Source: Bugula neritina (Eukaryota; Bryozoa; Gymnolaemata; Cheilostomatida; Bugulidae). Taken from it: DNA of 27,476 nucleotides. Under the pieces are notes generated by a model. That model was not told where the DNA came from. It saw only the letters and a program-made list of their open reading frames with translations, and made no database searches. The translations under genes were made by a program, and so were the position numbers. How positions within the stretch are numbered: position 1 is the first letter of the stretch; each line of letters begins with the position of its first letter. Shown here in pieces: positions 1 through 11,038 of the stretch. The stretch spans positions 1 to 27,476 of the forward strand of contig CAXIUT010000088.1 in assembly GCA_964035545.1 (NCBI GenBank). The letters run 5' to 3'.

Positions 1-81
1 CCCAACCCCAACCCCAACCCCAACCCCAACCCCAACCCCAACCCCAACCCCAACCCCAACCCCAACCCCAACCCCAACCCC
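1..81. repeat. Left telomere, CCCCAA repeat
   Basis: About 13.5 uninterrupted copies of CCCCAA form the 5' end, changing abruptly to unique AT-rich DNA at position 82. The C-rich strand at a 5' end is the correct orientation for a real chromosome end. C4A2 is the repeat of Tetrahymena-type oligohymenophorean ciliates. No G3T3 variant unit, as typical of Paramecium, is present. Confidence 0.98.
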
Positions 82-159
82 TATCAAACACAATCATACT
101 TAATATCTCAAATATCATTCAATGCTATTGTAAAGATACTTTATCATTTAGAAAATAAA

Positions 160-2769
160 TCACGATATCAAATCATACTTGATAAAATTAGATATTCTAA
201 TAGGCTGATTTACTATAATTCTAAATCTACCTACCACCGGCCTATGATCACTTCCCGCCACCTTCACATCGCTATACCCCAAACACTCACAACTATGATC
301 CGGTTCCTCACTCGTCCAAAAAAGTATTCGATCACACCAAGAAGGAACTCGACTCTTCTCCTAGGTATAATTCCCATTATTCTTATCCAATTTGTAAGTC
401 GGAAGAAAGTTTATATCAGGCTACTAATAATTTTCTATAATATATGGAGTCCCCGGTTACCTACGAATTGATATCAGCTGATCCTGTTCCATCAGAATAT
501 TGACCACCTCTTTCTTGCGTTCCTCATTAGTCACACTTTCCAAAAGCTACTTCGTTTGGTTGTACTCCCCATTGATTCTAAAATTAAGATCACCATAAAA
601 AAACTTATAATCACTCTCCTATATTTCTGATTCATTTTGTACTCCTTCCTTACTCTGCTGAAAACACTTCTTATGAATCTGAATAAAATCATCCACTCGC
701 TCTTTGCTTTTAGAATGACCTGCAGTCAAATGCGCACAAGTAAAGCAAACAGTTGTCTAGTATATCTTTAACCTAAGAGTAATCGAACCTTTGTTTCCAA
801 ATTGACCTCCCATACCAGTTTTAACGGTGTCCTTTTGAACAGCTTTGATCGCATGTTTCCAAGAATCACTTATAAATATTATTTGCATCAAACCTACCAT
901 CTAGACCTTCTGCACAAATATCTTCTTGTCTTTTCCTGAATTTAATATTTTCTATAACAACTTTCCCCATTTCATAGAACTCTCACTTTATTATTCATTG
1001 TTACTCATTACGTTATTAGTACTCAACTCTATCATTTCTTCTATTCCAAAAACAACCAAGTCAGCACCTTCAGTAGCTTATACTACCTTTTCTAGTTGTT
1101 TTAGTTTTTAAGGATCAGTAGCATTGACATTCCAAGTTACTACGCAAATGTGAAATTCAACATTTTGCTTATTCTTAAGCATCGAATCCATTCTGTAGTG
1201 TTTATGATATAATACCAAATCAAGTGACTTCTGTTTCATTTCATCCATAAATTTCTGATTGTAAAGTCTTTGCAAGGAGATCAATGAGTCTGACAAGTCA
1301 TCTAAAAACTTATTCTTTTTAGCATTGACAGCTCGACTGCCAGTATAGATCATACTTTAGAAATCAGCCTTGTCTTCCCATATTGACTTGAATCCCACCA
1401 TCAACCAACTCATTTCCGACTGATCTCCCAAAAACAAGTCAGATATCAACGACCCAGAAGTATGCTCAGATACAACCTGTTCCTGCACCAACTGCTAATG
1501 CATCTAATAATAAAAAAAAGCCTGTAAAAATCGATTTGTTCTAAAAAGACAATCAAGACTATTAACCCGAATGATTCCTCTTTGCAAGCGTTTGATATCA
1601 TTAGTCAAGCAATTCCACTTAAAGAACCCAAATTATTTAAGCAATGGATCTATTTTACATAACATCTGGAACAACTCGCCTACAGATTAAGTATTAAACG
1701 CTTTATTGATATCAAAGTATATATATCGACAAAATGTATCTATAACTTATGAACTCTCATCGATGATCTGTTCAAATGCAGTAGTTAGTAAATTTTAACC
1801 TTAAACATTACGTTACAACAAATTGACCAATAACACACGTCCATAATCAGTTTTTATCGAATTCAAATGGTCCAATAAAGGTAAAGAAGTTAATTATTTG
1901 TTTCTAGTGAGTCGTATTTTATCATTTTGAAATTTTTGCTACCAAAATATAGGAACACTACCAGATATCGATACCAAACTTATTATTTCATCTCCTATTA
2001 CTAAACATTGCTCAGTTTAGTAATATTGAGCACATTTAGAATTCTAGTCAATTCCACGACTATAAAACCGAGTCCCAGAACGATACTTAGAACGTCTAGA
2101 TATCAGATAGTATTTAACCATTTTGTTACTCACAGTCAACTAGTATTTACCATAATGACCCTGCAAAACAGGAATTAACCACTCAAGAACAGTCTCATCG
2201 ACATTCAATGCTTTCAACATACCAGAATTCCAAAAGAACATATCTCTCGGTTTAGGTCTCAACTCAGTTCTCCATTTCTGAAAAGTTAAGGTTAGATCAC
2301 GACTAAATGAAAAATAAAAACTAAAATTGAAAATATCCTTTTTTATGATATTAGTACCTTATAAAGAACATCAAATACATCTCTCTGTCGATTGTTTATG
2401 AATTTGTTATACTAGATGTATCCGATCGATGCTATCTGGTAGACTGGAGTCTAGTCGGGAGGCAAACATGGCTGAAGATAGACATGTTCGACATAGACCA
2501 AAAAGTAGTCTCCTTCTATTTCTAGTACTCCTAGAATAAGAGAGGCAAATTTGATTTAAAAAGTTCCAGAAAACTAGAATTGTTTGGATTAATCTAACTT
2601 TTGTATGATATACCTTCAAATTGTACTGAGTTTGTTCTTTTGTTGATTAAAATTTGAGTTCTAAACTGTTCCTGTAAAGGAATAACCTGAATAGACAAAA
2701 TACTACTTGAATGAATTGAGATGAGTATACGATTTTAAACCTCTTCAAATTCTATTTTTATTCACTCAT
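160..2769 (-). CDS. Synaptojanin-like phosphoinositide phosphatase: degenerate Sac1 domain plus inositol polyphosphate 5-phosphatase
   Basis: Read with TAA/TAG as Gln this gives about 849 residues from ATG 2769 to TGA 162-160. Three 20-nt GT-AG introns (2687-2706, 2594-2613, 2338-2357) join the N-terminal exons. Residues 1 to about 430 are a Sac1 domain: FYFSFSRDLT, MFFWN, RSGTRFYSRGIDQN, YYQTEQ and SGSVPIFWQQ follow the family order. The Sac1 catalytic loop (canonically C-x5-R-T) reads SLDCLFRTN near residue 384, so the catalytic Cys is Ser and the following Asp is Phe; this domain is predicted inactive. From about residue 520 the 5-phosphatase domain keeps its motifs: TWNVN, VKTGMGGQFGNKGS, CAHLTA, YGDLNFRI, RVPSWCDRIL and GSDHRPV. 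The protein should remove the 5-phosphate from PI(4,5)P2 at membranes (trafficking), as in yeast Inp51, which also has a dead Sac1 domain. Its stop is 78 nt from the telomere. It is divergent from the PHD-SET gene, with 177 nt between starts. Confidence 0.9.
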
Positions 2770-2946
2770 TATAAATATGATATTAAGAAAAGGATGATGT
2801 CAATAAGAGGGTTGTATTTGAATGGATGTAGAAATAGACAGAAAGACAACAAAATAGATGGAAATAAGATGAATTATATATAAATAACTATATATTAGAG
2901 CGCCAAAGTAAAATGAATATAAATTAATCGTTCAAATAAGTATAAG

Positions 2947-4358
2947 ATGGGAAAACGTTCAAAATCACAAAAAAGAGCCATCAAACCTAGTATCAGAGAC
3001 TACCCTATCAGCAAATCCAAATCTTTCACCAACAACCTCAATAGCTTCATCAAAATGCTAAAAGAAGAACATAAAGAACTAACCTCCAGATAATATGTGA
3101 CTGAAATACACAAATTCGTTGATAAATACAAAGAAAAAAATAAAAAGAAAAGCTAACCTGTCGCCCACGCAAGACATAAAATCAAAATATGCAAATAATG
3201 CGATGGATGGAATGGAAATAACTGCATGTACCAGTGCACTCTCTGTGAAGACTACTATCATTAAAAATGTCTAGATTAGGATTCCAATTCCCTCAAGTCT
3301 TCTGGACTTTGCTAAAACTGCAATACAGAAAAGAGCGGGCAATTTGATAAAGAAAACTACCTGAATGAGTTACTAGAATAACATTGTCAATAGTGTGGTC
3401 TTTAAAGAGAAGACAGATAGGCATTCGCTCATTGTTTGAGATGTTCGCAAAGATTCCATAAGAAATGTTATGGTAAAAATGTGGTAGTTTGTATCAACTG
3501 CAAACATGAAATCGATGGTAACTATAATATAATTCAGAATAACTAAAACTTAAAAAACAGGTAAGACAATCTACTATCCTTGAATGGGCTAATTCTTCAA
3601 AAAAGAAAGAAATGGAATCTCCAATAACTCTCAACACATCAGCAGACACCCAAACTAAAATAAAAAACTATAAATATTAATAAGATACCAGATCACAACC
3701 TTTCAGATAAAAAGAACTCTTCACCAACTGCTTTGAAGATCTATCCCCTTAAGAAATAGATAAATACAAGTAGGCAATGATATTTGCTATCTTGGCCAAA
3801 AAGATGGAATACACAGAAGAACTAAAACCTATCGATTGCTCCCTAGATATCAGCAATTAGTAGAGTCTTGATTTTGGATTAGATCATATGACCAAAGCCT
3901 AATTAGATGTCTACAAACAATATAAAAAACAACCCATTGGACCCTTCAGATACGTATTCAAATAAGGAATGGGGTATGATGTAGTTGCAGATAAAGATAT
4001 CAAATAAAAAACATTAATATGTGAGTATCTTGGAGAAGTGGTTTCTTTGAGAAAGTGTATCGATCTTTAGACTGTAAGCAAGAATGATTCATTGATGGAA
4101 CTGAGGGCAGGTTATAATTCAGATGAAACTTTAATAATTAGACCAGATAAATACACTAACATGGCTAGATTTATCAATGGAATTAACAACTTCAAAAACG
4201 TGAACAAAGCAAATGTAGGCACCGTTCGAAAGCTAGCAAGAGGATATCCAACAGTGGTACTTTACACATTGAGAAACGTGAAGAAAGGAGAAAGTTTACT
4301 CTATGACTACAATGCTGGAACAACCAATTGTAAATATGATACATCTGGCTTTATTTGA
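2947..4358 (+). CDS. TXR1: TXR1/ATXR5-6-type PHD and SET domain histone H3K27 monomethyltransferase
   Basis: About 463 residues, ATG 2947 to TGA 4356-4358, with one 20-nt intron at 3518-3537 (GTAACTATAATATAATTCAG) that restores the frame. Two zinc clusters follow each other. Residues 82-125 (CKQC...CTLC...HQKC...CQNC) are PHD-like, and residues 147-185 (CQQC...HCLRC...HKKC...CINC) are a better PHD finger. The SET domain covers about residues 335-455 with CEYLGEVV, LIIRPDK, MARFINGINN and LLYDYNAG. The RFINGINN segment and the ELRAGYNSDETL stretch match the ATXR5/ATXR6/TXR1 subfamily rather than trithorax or SUV families. In Tetrahymena TXR1 makes H3K27me1 and supports replication elongation. 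A glutamine-led segment at residues 201-208 (QSTILEWA) lies where ATXR5/6 carry a PCNA-binding PIP box, but it has only one of the two aromatic positions. Subfamily assignment is strong; the PIP reading is inference. Confidence 0.9.
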
Positions 4359-4510
4359 ATGTTTAAATGATCGATAGAGATAAATATGATGAGAATACTC
4401 TTTATCAGTAATGAATATATGATGAGATATTTATGATGGTTTAGTTAATCAAAGAATTTATAATTTTGTTTATATATTAAATCAATATTTAAATTGATTA
4501 TTATTTCATC

Positions 4511-7155
4511 ATGAATTATCAACCTCACTTTTACAAACCATACTTATCTCAAGACTAACGACTTAAAAGATTCTATGCCTTGGAAGAACTTAAAGCAATT
4601 CAACCTTATTTTCTGAACATTTTACGACATCAGGATCTCGTCAACAACTTCACTAAATACAGCAACTAATTCTTATAGTCAGTGGTCTTCTAATATAAAT
4701 ATGGCAAACAGACCTTTGAAGATGATCTACAACTTAAAAAGAAGTTTTAATAGTTTTGCTATGAATTCAATGCTTGCTAACTTCAATATCAATAAGATTG
4801 TAGAGTTCAACAATAAAATCTTCAAGAACATTATATGGCGGCGCAATACTCTCAACTCCAAGACAATACAAACCCATACGGACAACAACAGCAAATCTAC
4901 AACCAAGGCTATCCCCAACAAAGCTATAACCAAGGATATCCCCAACAGCAGACACAAAACTATGGACAAGGATATCCCACACAAAATTACAATGAAAATT
5001 ATGGACAACAACAGCAACAAGGATATCCTCATGTATAAGGAAAAACCTATAGAGAAAGGAGAAATCAACCTGGAAACTAACAAAGAAGAAATAACTACTA
5101 AAACTATCAAAATAAAGGATAAGGATAAAGACCTGAAAGAGCATAAAGAGGATAAAGAAGAGAAAGAGGTTAAAAAGGATAATATAAAAAAAGATAATAT
5201 AGAGAACAAGGAAAAAATGAAGAACATTCTAAGAAACATCAACAAAAAGTTGAACCTGTTGTCTAACCTCCTCCTCCCCCACCAAAACCTGAACCAAAAC
5301 CTACAAAATTCACAATTAGTCAAATAAAAGATTTTATCAGTGCATACTCTAAAGAAGATTTGGAAAAACATGCAAATCCTGAAGTCGTAGCTAAAGCTAA
5401 AGAGATAAAAGAATGGAAATCTTAAGAAGTAGAAGTAAAATTAAAAGATGATTACAAACCATTTAACAAGAAACCTTCCAAAAATTAAAGAGAAGGAGAT
5501 AAAAGTCATGTAATCAAAACTGGAGTTAGAAGAGATGAAGCTAAGTAAGCTTAAAGACTCGGATATAAAACTCATACATAAAATAAAGTTCAAATTGTAG
5601 TTGGAGCTAAATAAACTCTTGAAACAAGACAAATGAAATAGTAAATTAAGAAAAAAGCTTATAACTTTGAATAAATCCAAAAATAAAGAGATCAAGGTTT
5701 AGATCAAATCTAAAAAGACAGAAGATAAATAGTGTTCAATCTTAACTTGATTGTTCCTGAAAATTTAAAAGACATTGAAAAAGATCTTTTACCTTTTCTC
5801 TTCAATAGTGAAGCTGTCTGTCAGGCATTGATCACAGAAATTATAAAAAAAGCTTGGGATCAACCTAAATATGCCAGTACATATGCCCAACTTTGCTACG
5901 ATTTCAGTAAAAAATCACTGGATAAGTTCAAATTTGAAATGAATAAAAATGACAATCCTTTTAAGTTTATGCTTATTGAAAAAGTACAACATTCTTTTGA
6001 TCAGAAAGCATAAAAATTCCCTGAATTTTAATCAAACTAAGATAAAGATATTTTCCTTAAAGATACTAAAAAGAGAATTCTTAGTAATGTTAAATTTATT
6101 GCTTAACTAATTCTTAGCAAAATCCTCAAAAAAAGAATCATCAAATATTGTATTTCACAACTTTTTGAATCTTTCCTCAACCACTACTATGCATTTATCC
6201 ATGATGCTAAAATATAAGATAGTATCTATGATTTCCATTATTAAGCTATCATCGAATTTATCTAGAATATTGGATAAAAGTATGAAGTTATGGATGAAAA
6301 AGATAAAGAAAAAGAGCAAAAAGCAGTAAACAATTATAAAGAAATCAAAGATCACATTGAAACTGTATTGAACGTTAAAAGTCCTCCTAATGCATAAACT
6401 ATCGAAAAGCTAGAATTATGTTCAGGAGATTAATACTTTTAACTTCTTGAATTTATCAACATGAATTATATGCAGAAAAAGTTTGCCAGACTAAGTGCTT
6501 TACTTCAAAACTTAGTTGAAAGAAGAAAAAATGGTTGGCAAAAACATTTGAGTACAGTTGATGGACCTAAAAAGTTAAAAGATATCCAAGATGAAGATTA
6601 AGAAATGCAAGGAAAAAGCAAATAAAACAAAGTAAATAAAGAAAAGATGTAACAATAAAAACTTGATAAGAAGGTGAAAGAATTATTCTAAGGATGGTAA
6701 ATGGACAAAAAATAATAACTCAGAGAAATCAGAGATATCTACAAAAAATACAGCATTTATGGATTCTATCTATCTTTCTTAAAGCAAGTTGCTGATTAAA
6801 AGAAAGATAATGTCATCAAAAGAGTAGCTCTGTTCCCCATAGTAGTCGAAGATTAAAGGTTCAATCCCAAAGAGTTCAACAAAGCTTGGTTTGAAGCTAT
6901 CAGAGTAATTATTTATTTATTTAGTATTTAGCTTTTGGTTCAGGAGATTTTCCTTTCTGTGGAGCTGCAATTGCAAAAATTTTGATGGTTTTGGTTGAAA
7001 AAGTTGGCAAACTTGAGAATTTCTATGAAAAGTTTGAAGACTAAGATGAAGAATTCTTCATGGAATAGATCTTCCAGAAATATCACCATTATTCTCAAGA
7101 CGAAAAAGCACTTAAGTACGTGAAGCCAAAGTCCAAATATTCAAAACTCATATGA
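4511..7155 (+). CDS. eIF4G-like translation initiation scaffold (MIF4G) with prion-like and RG-rich N-terminus
   Basis: About 874 residues, ATG 4511 to TGA 7153-7155, with one 20-nt intron 6905-6924 (GTAATTATTTATTTATTTAG). Residues about 109-176 are low-complexity Q/N/Y/G with repeated GYPQQ and YNQGYP units. Residues about 180-240 are Arg/Gly/Gln-rich (RNQPGNQQRRNN, GQGQRPERAQRGQRR), followed by a proline run. The central region (FNLNLIVPENL, then YASTYAQLCYDF, from about residue 406) is a MIF4G HEAT domain as in eIF4G, the eIF4A-binding scaffold of the cap complex. A C-terminal helical part (YGFYLSFLKQVAD, ALFPIVVED, FCGAAIAKILMVL) could be an MA3-like or second HEAT domain. I did not find a clear eIF4E-binding YxxxxLL motif. 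The other MIF4G families (PAIP1, CWC22, NOM1) are possible, but the NLI-PEN and YA-LC signature favours eIF4G. It is convergent with the Tudor-SN gene, 43 nt between stops. Confidence 0.82.
4835..5038 (+). repeat. Imperfect GYPQQ/YNQ repeats in the eIF4G N-terminus
   Basis: The coding DNA carries several imperfect copies of a unit encoding GYPQQ-YNQ (YNQGYPQQSYNQGYPQQ, then YGQGYPTQNYNENYGQ). The composition is Gln, Asn, Tyr and Gly with almost no charge, resembling the oligopeptide repeats of the yeast Sup35 prion domain. Confidence 0.85.
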
Positions 7156-7198
7156 TATCATTAGTCAATCGATTATAATAATAGTTTTGATTCTGAGA

Positions 7199-9575
7199 TC
7201 AATCATTTTCTATCTCCTCTGAACTATCCTCCTCGTCGCTCCACTCCCACACCCCGATTTTATCCTCCTTTAGTACCGCCTCGAATTTTAGAATCAGAGC
7301 CCTCAACTTTGGATCTGCCTGTTCCGGATTACCTTTAACGATACCTCTCTCTATAAGTAATAAAATAATATTCTACTTATTTTTGTATGTAGAAACATAC
7401 TCTCCAGTCTCTTTCTTGAATTGATATTCATCTCCATCCATCAAAGTATTTCGAATTCGTTCAAGATAGCTCTCATTTCGGATAGGTTTAGTCAAATAAA
7501 GCTTAGCCTTTATACATTGTTTTTATATCAGTCTTAGATCTTCAGGAAGTTCTCTAAGATCCCCTTCCTCAACTGTCTGTTTATTGCCCCAATCAATAAA
7601 CACGACTTTTATTTTTTTAGTTTTTACTACGATATTATTAAAACTTACTTGATAAAATCAAAGCGCGGTAGTATTAATCATAATAAGGAGCAGCTACCAA
7701 AGATCCAGTAACCAAAAGATCTTTTGTTATTTTAGTAAGTTTTTTTGGAGATAACTTATCAGCGATCATATCAAGTGTTTTATAGTTACTTTAAGGTTGA
7801 ATACAAACAGTTTAACCATCTTAAACCCAAGAAAACTTTCCTCTGAACTTTTGGTTTTGCATCTCAAGAGGATCCACAGGTTAAAAATTAACTAGTTTAT
7901 CACTCCATAATCCTCTTTTTCCTTTCCTAGCTACACTTTATGCTTCTTTAAATTTTTATGGAACTCCTCCTTCTCTATCAGTATACACTAAAGATTCTTA
8001 AAGTAAAATTTCTTGAAGAGTTTTTCTTCCCTAAAAACTAACAATTCCAACAAAGTTATTGGTTTCTTTTTGATAATTAGAAATATTAACAAAAACTGAT
8101 CTTTTCTTTAACCTAGAATCATATAGGTCTTTATGATCTTCTTTCATCTTTTTAACCTAGTCAAGAAGAGGATTAATATTGTGACTCTGAATTCCTTGCA
8201 GTTTCACTTTTAAAGCTACATTTTTATCTTGTAACCACACTTTATAAGTTAGAAGATCAATCATTCCTTCAAGAACTCCAATTTCACTTTCTGTTAGTCT
8301 TTTTAACACCTCGTCTCTACGATAATAGTAGATATCTTATTTATGAGTATTAGGACCAGTTAAATCTTCAGGTCTATGAACTCCAATTTCTTTAGAATGA
8401 AGTCCTCTTCCTTTCTCCTTTGCTTTCTTTTCAAGTTCGGCTAGTTTGATACTCAAAATAGAGTTAGCAAATTCCTCTCGAATAAAGCCCCAACCTTGAT
8501 CAACAAGCATTGATTAAAAGTCTTTTGAGTCTTTAGCACGAATAAGAGAACCAGTTATATTCAGTCCTGAATCTTTGTGAAGATAAACATTAACCTCTTG
8601 ACCTATAAGCTGTTTTCTGGCAAATTATCGTGAATTAAATGCTCCTACTTCATCTCCGACTGGACATCTGACCATAGCTAATTCAAGTTTGACTTTAGCT
8701 CCTCCTTTTTTTGTCACTTCTAGTATGTATCCATCAAAAATATCACTAACTTAGCCTACAAAGTTGTTTTTTGCATAAATAAATGCTAAAATTTAGCAAT
8801 TGCGACTAAAAACTCCTAAATGAGCTTCTTTAGCTTCACTTTCAGCTTTCAAATAATCGGAATAAGATGCTCCTAGAGTAGCTAGACTAGCTGTATTAAT
8901 TATTCCCCAGCCTTCATTAAGAATTCTTAATTAAAGCTCTCGATTAAGAGATCCTAGCAGTTAAAATCTTTTCTTTACAAGATTGTAGATTGGTCTATCA
9001 ATGACAATTTTTAATTTAGAATTTTATTAAATAAAGCTAGCATAAGTATGTTCAGGTAGGCATTCGAAAAGAGTATTGATAGCTTTGAGTCTAATAGGTA
9101 CAAAATAAATTTTAGAATCTTTTTGAAAGCTAACTACAAGTTCTTCAGCAAGCCATTCTAGATTGCATTTAATTTATCCTCCTTTAGGAAAGAGTTTCAA
9201 CATCTATTTTCGATTGGTTTGCACATCAATTACAGCAATTGATTTCATCTTCTAATTTTTCTCACATTTAGATAATCTTGATTTCTGATCTGCATTGTAA
9301 ATTTTACTTTAATCCAACTCCTTCTTCACCACCTCCATTGCCCCTGATTCTATCTTTTCAGTCAGAAAAGCCTAGTTCATATAACGAATATGTGTTCCTG
9401 CCTTGTTGATAGTACATTAAATATTTTTTCCGATAAGATCTTCGAGGAAAGGTCTTGAAGCTGGACCAGGTATTATTTTGAATCCTTCAATAGGATACTA
9501 ATATGATTTTTTTTGAGGATCAGTTAGGAGGAGATTATTGTGAGAAGAGAGTGAAATAACTCTGAATTGTTTCAT
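7199..9575 (-). CDS. SND1: Tudor-SN (SND1): staphylococcal nuclease-like repeats plus Tudor domain
   Basis: About 784 residues, ATG 9575 to TGA 7201-7199, with one 22-nt GT-AG intron at 7627-7648 whose removal continues the Tudor domain. Successive SN-type OB-fold repeats are visible, for example SRPFLEDLIGKNIQCTI, LELAMVRCPVGDEVGAFNSR with LIRAKDSKDFQSMLVDQGWG, and FQGRKTLQEILLQESLVYTD with AQSVARKGKRGLW. The Tudor domain lies near residues 615-690, with PYYDQYYRALIL followed by IKVVFIDWGNKQTV and LRELPEDL. Human SND1 is about 910 residues; this one is somewhat shorter. SND1 proteins bind RNA and act in transcription co-activation, splicing, stress granules and small-RNA pathways. An acidic tail (WSDEEDSSEE) follows. 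It is convergent with eIF4G and divergent from the next gene, with 263 nt between starts. Confidence 0.92.
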
Positions 9576-9838
9576 AATAAAAGAATATATCCATATCAAT
9601 TTTATATGAGCGAAAAGAATTAAATTCTCCTTAAATATTTTTTAAAAACTATTTGTTTATTTTTATACTAATCAAAATGAATCAAATAGGTACAATAACA
9701 TCATAGATTACTTTTTTTATATTATTTTTAATTATTAGGCAAAGAATAATAAGTTCTATATTTTTTCCCGATGATAAAACAATAATAAGTTAATCAGCTT
9801 AATATTAATTAAGTAGATAATTTCTCAACTTTTTCTGA

Positions 9839-10890
9839 ATGAATCAAGTCAAAACCTAAAATACAACTACTGTGACCTCTGGCCTTCGCAGTAAACTATC
9901 TTTTAATCTAGAAGCTAAGTCTCTTAGACAAAAGAAGCTCTTCTTGAAGAGAACTTTAACAAATACCTTTTAAGAAGAATCAAGTTAATCCTATTAAGCC
10001 GATAATTCAAAAAATTTAGAACTCTAAGAAGAAAAATAAAGAAATAAAAACATGAATTGGACCTAAAAAGAGTTTGCCGTCCTTGCAGAACTCATTAGAA
10101 CTGAAGGCTTTTCTTGGAAAAACTATACCAACCGTTTCGATAACATGTATGTCAATTTAAATTTAGATAAGAAAGTGTGATAAGAAAACAGTGCATCCAT
10201 AGGGTCAAGAAAACTACCAAGGCCTTCTCTTAGTTAAGTTCAAAGAAATCAAAAGAATTCAATAGCAAGCGGATTTTAAAAATATAACCTTTTTTATGAA
10301 TTAAGAAATAAAATAAAAAGAAGCTACTGAATATTCAAATATGGAAATAAGAAGTACAGATAAATTAATTTAGAACTTATATCAAGAATGGTGATGTATA
10401 AAGGCTCGAACCAAAAGAATTAAAAAATTAAATAAACCGATCAGCAAGATTAAATTCAATCAATATATAATGACTATATAGCCGTAGTTCAAGAAAAACT
10501 TTTATCTGAAAAGAGTTAATCCAAAAAGAAATCAGATGGATACCTTTCTGATGACTCATCTGTATTTGAATAATCAGCAAGACTTGAATAGAATCTTTAG
10601 ATTAAAAATAAAATATATTGGGAATAAGCTCTTCAACAAGAACAAAAAATGGTGGTTTAAACTCCTGATGCTTTGTAGAAAGCCATTCTAATCATGATAG
10701 CATCTTTAGTTTCCTTGAAAAAGAAGGAATGCTACAATTTTGTGGTTCTGATTCATAAGAAGTCGTCAATAAATAAGAAGAAAATAACTAAAATTGCTTT
10801 AAATGTATAAATTTTTATATTTAGTTGAATTTCCTTTGGACAATAATTTTATTTGTAACCTTTAATAAAATAAAAAAACAACCTAAATGA
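9839..10890 (+). CDS. Unknown basic protein with a possible Myb/SANT-like segment
   Basis: I do not recognise a named family. ATG 9839 opens a Q/K-rich chain with NWTQKEFAVLAELIRTEG then FSWKNYTNRFDN (residues about 70-100). The spacing of the Trp residues suggests a Myb/SANT-like first half, but a clear third helix is lacking. The first frame runs into TGA at 10177. A 16-nt GT-AG segment (10151-10166, GTCAATTTAAATTTAG) joins it to the next open frame without adding residues; a 20-nt choice starting at 10147 would need another intron. A 20-nt intron 10354-10373 (GTACAGATAAATTAATTTAG) is clear. At the 3' end a further 20-nt intron 10805-10824 gives a stop at 10890 (331 residues); if retained the stop is 10828 (317 residues). 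The last conserved-looking stretch is TPDALQKAILIMIASLVS. Existence of the gene is well supported; exon joins and function are not. Confidence 0.6.
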
Positions 10891-11038
10891 CTTTAGAAAA
10901 GCCAAAAATATGATTTTATCATATTTTTTAATACTTAATGATTAAATATACATTTATCTTTCACAATTATTAATATTTAATACAAACAACCCAATTAGTA
11001 TATGTATTCTTTCATAAATAATTTCTATTTGGAATTAA

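Noticed and set aside
4727-5371. Long minus-strand ORFs and a +1-frame ORF at 4701-5327
   Set aside because: They mirror the Q/K-rich eIF4G frame; hydrophobic Leu/Phe/Ser runs on the complement of a Lys/Gln-rich gene are expected.
9678-9842. Short frame beginning MNQIG upstream of the Myb-like gene
   Set aside because: Needs a 49-nt intron or ends at once in TGA; AT-rich with no family match, so treated as the 263-nt divergent promoter.
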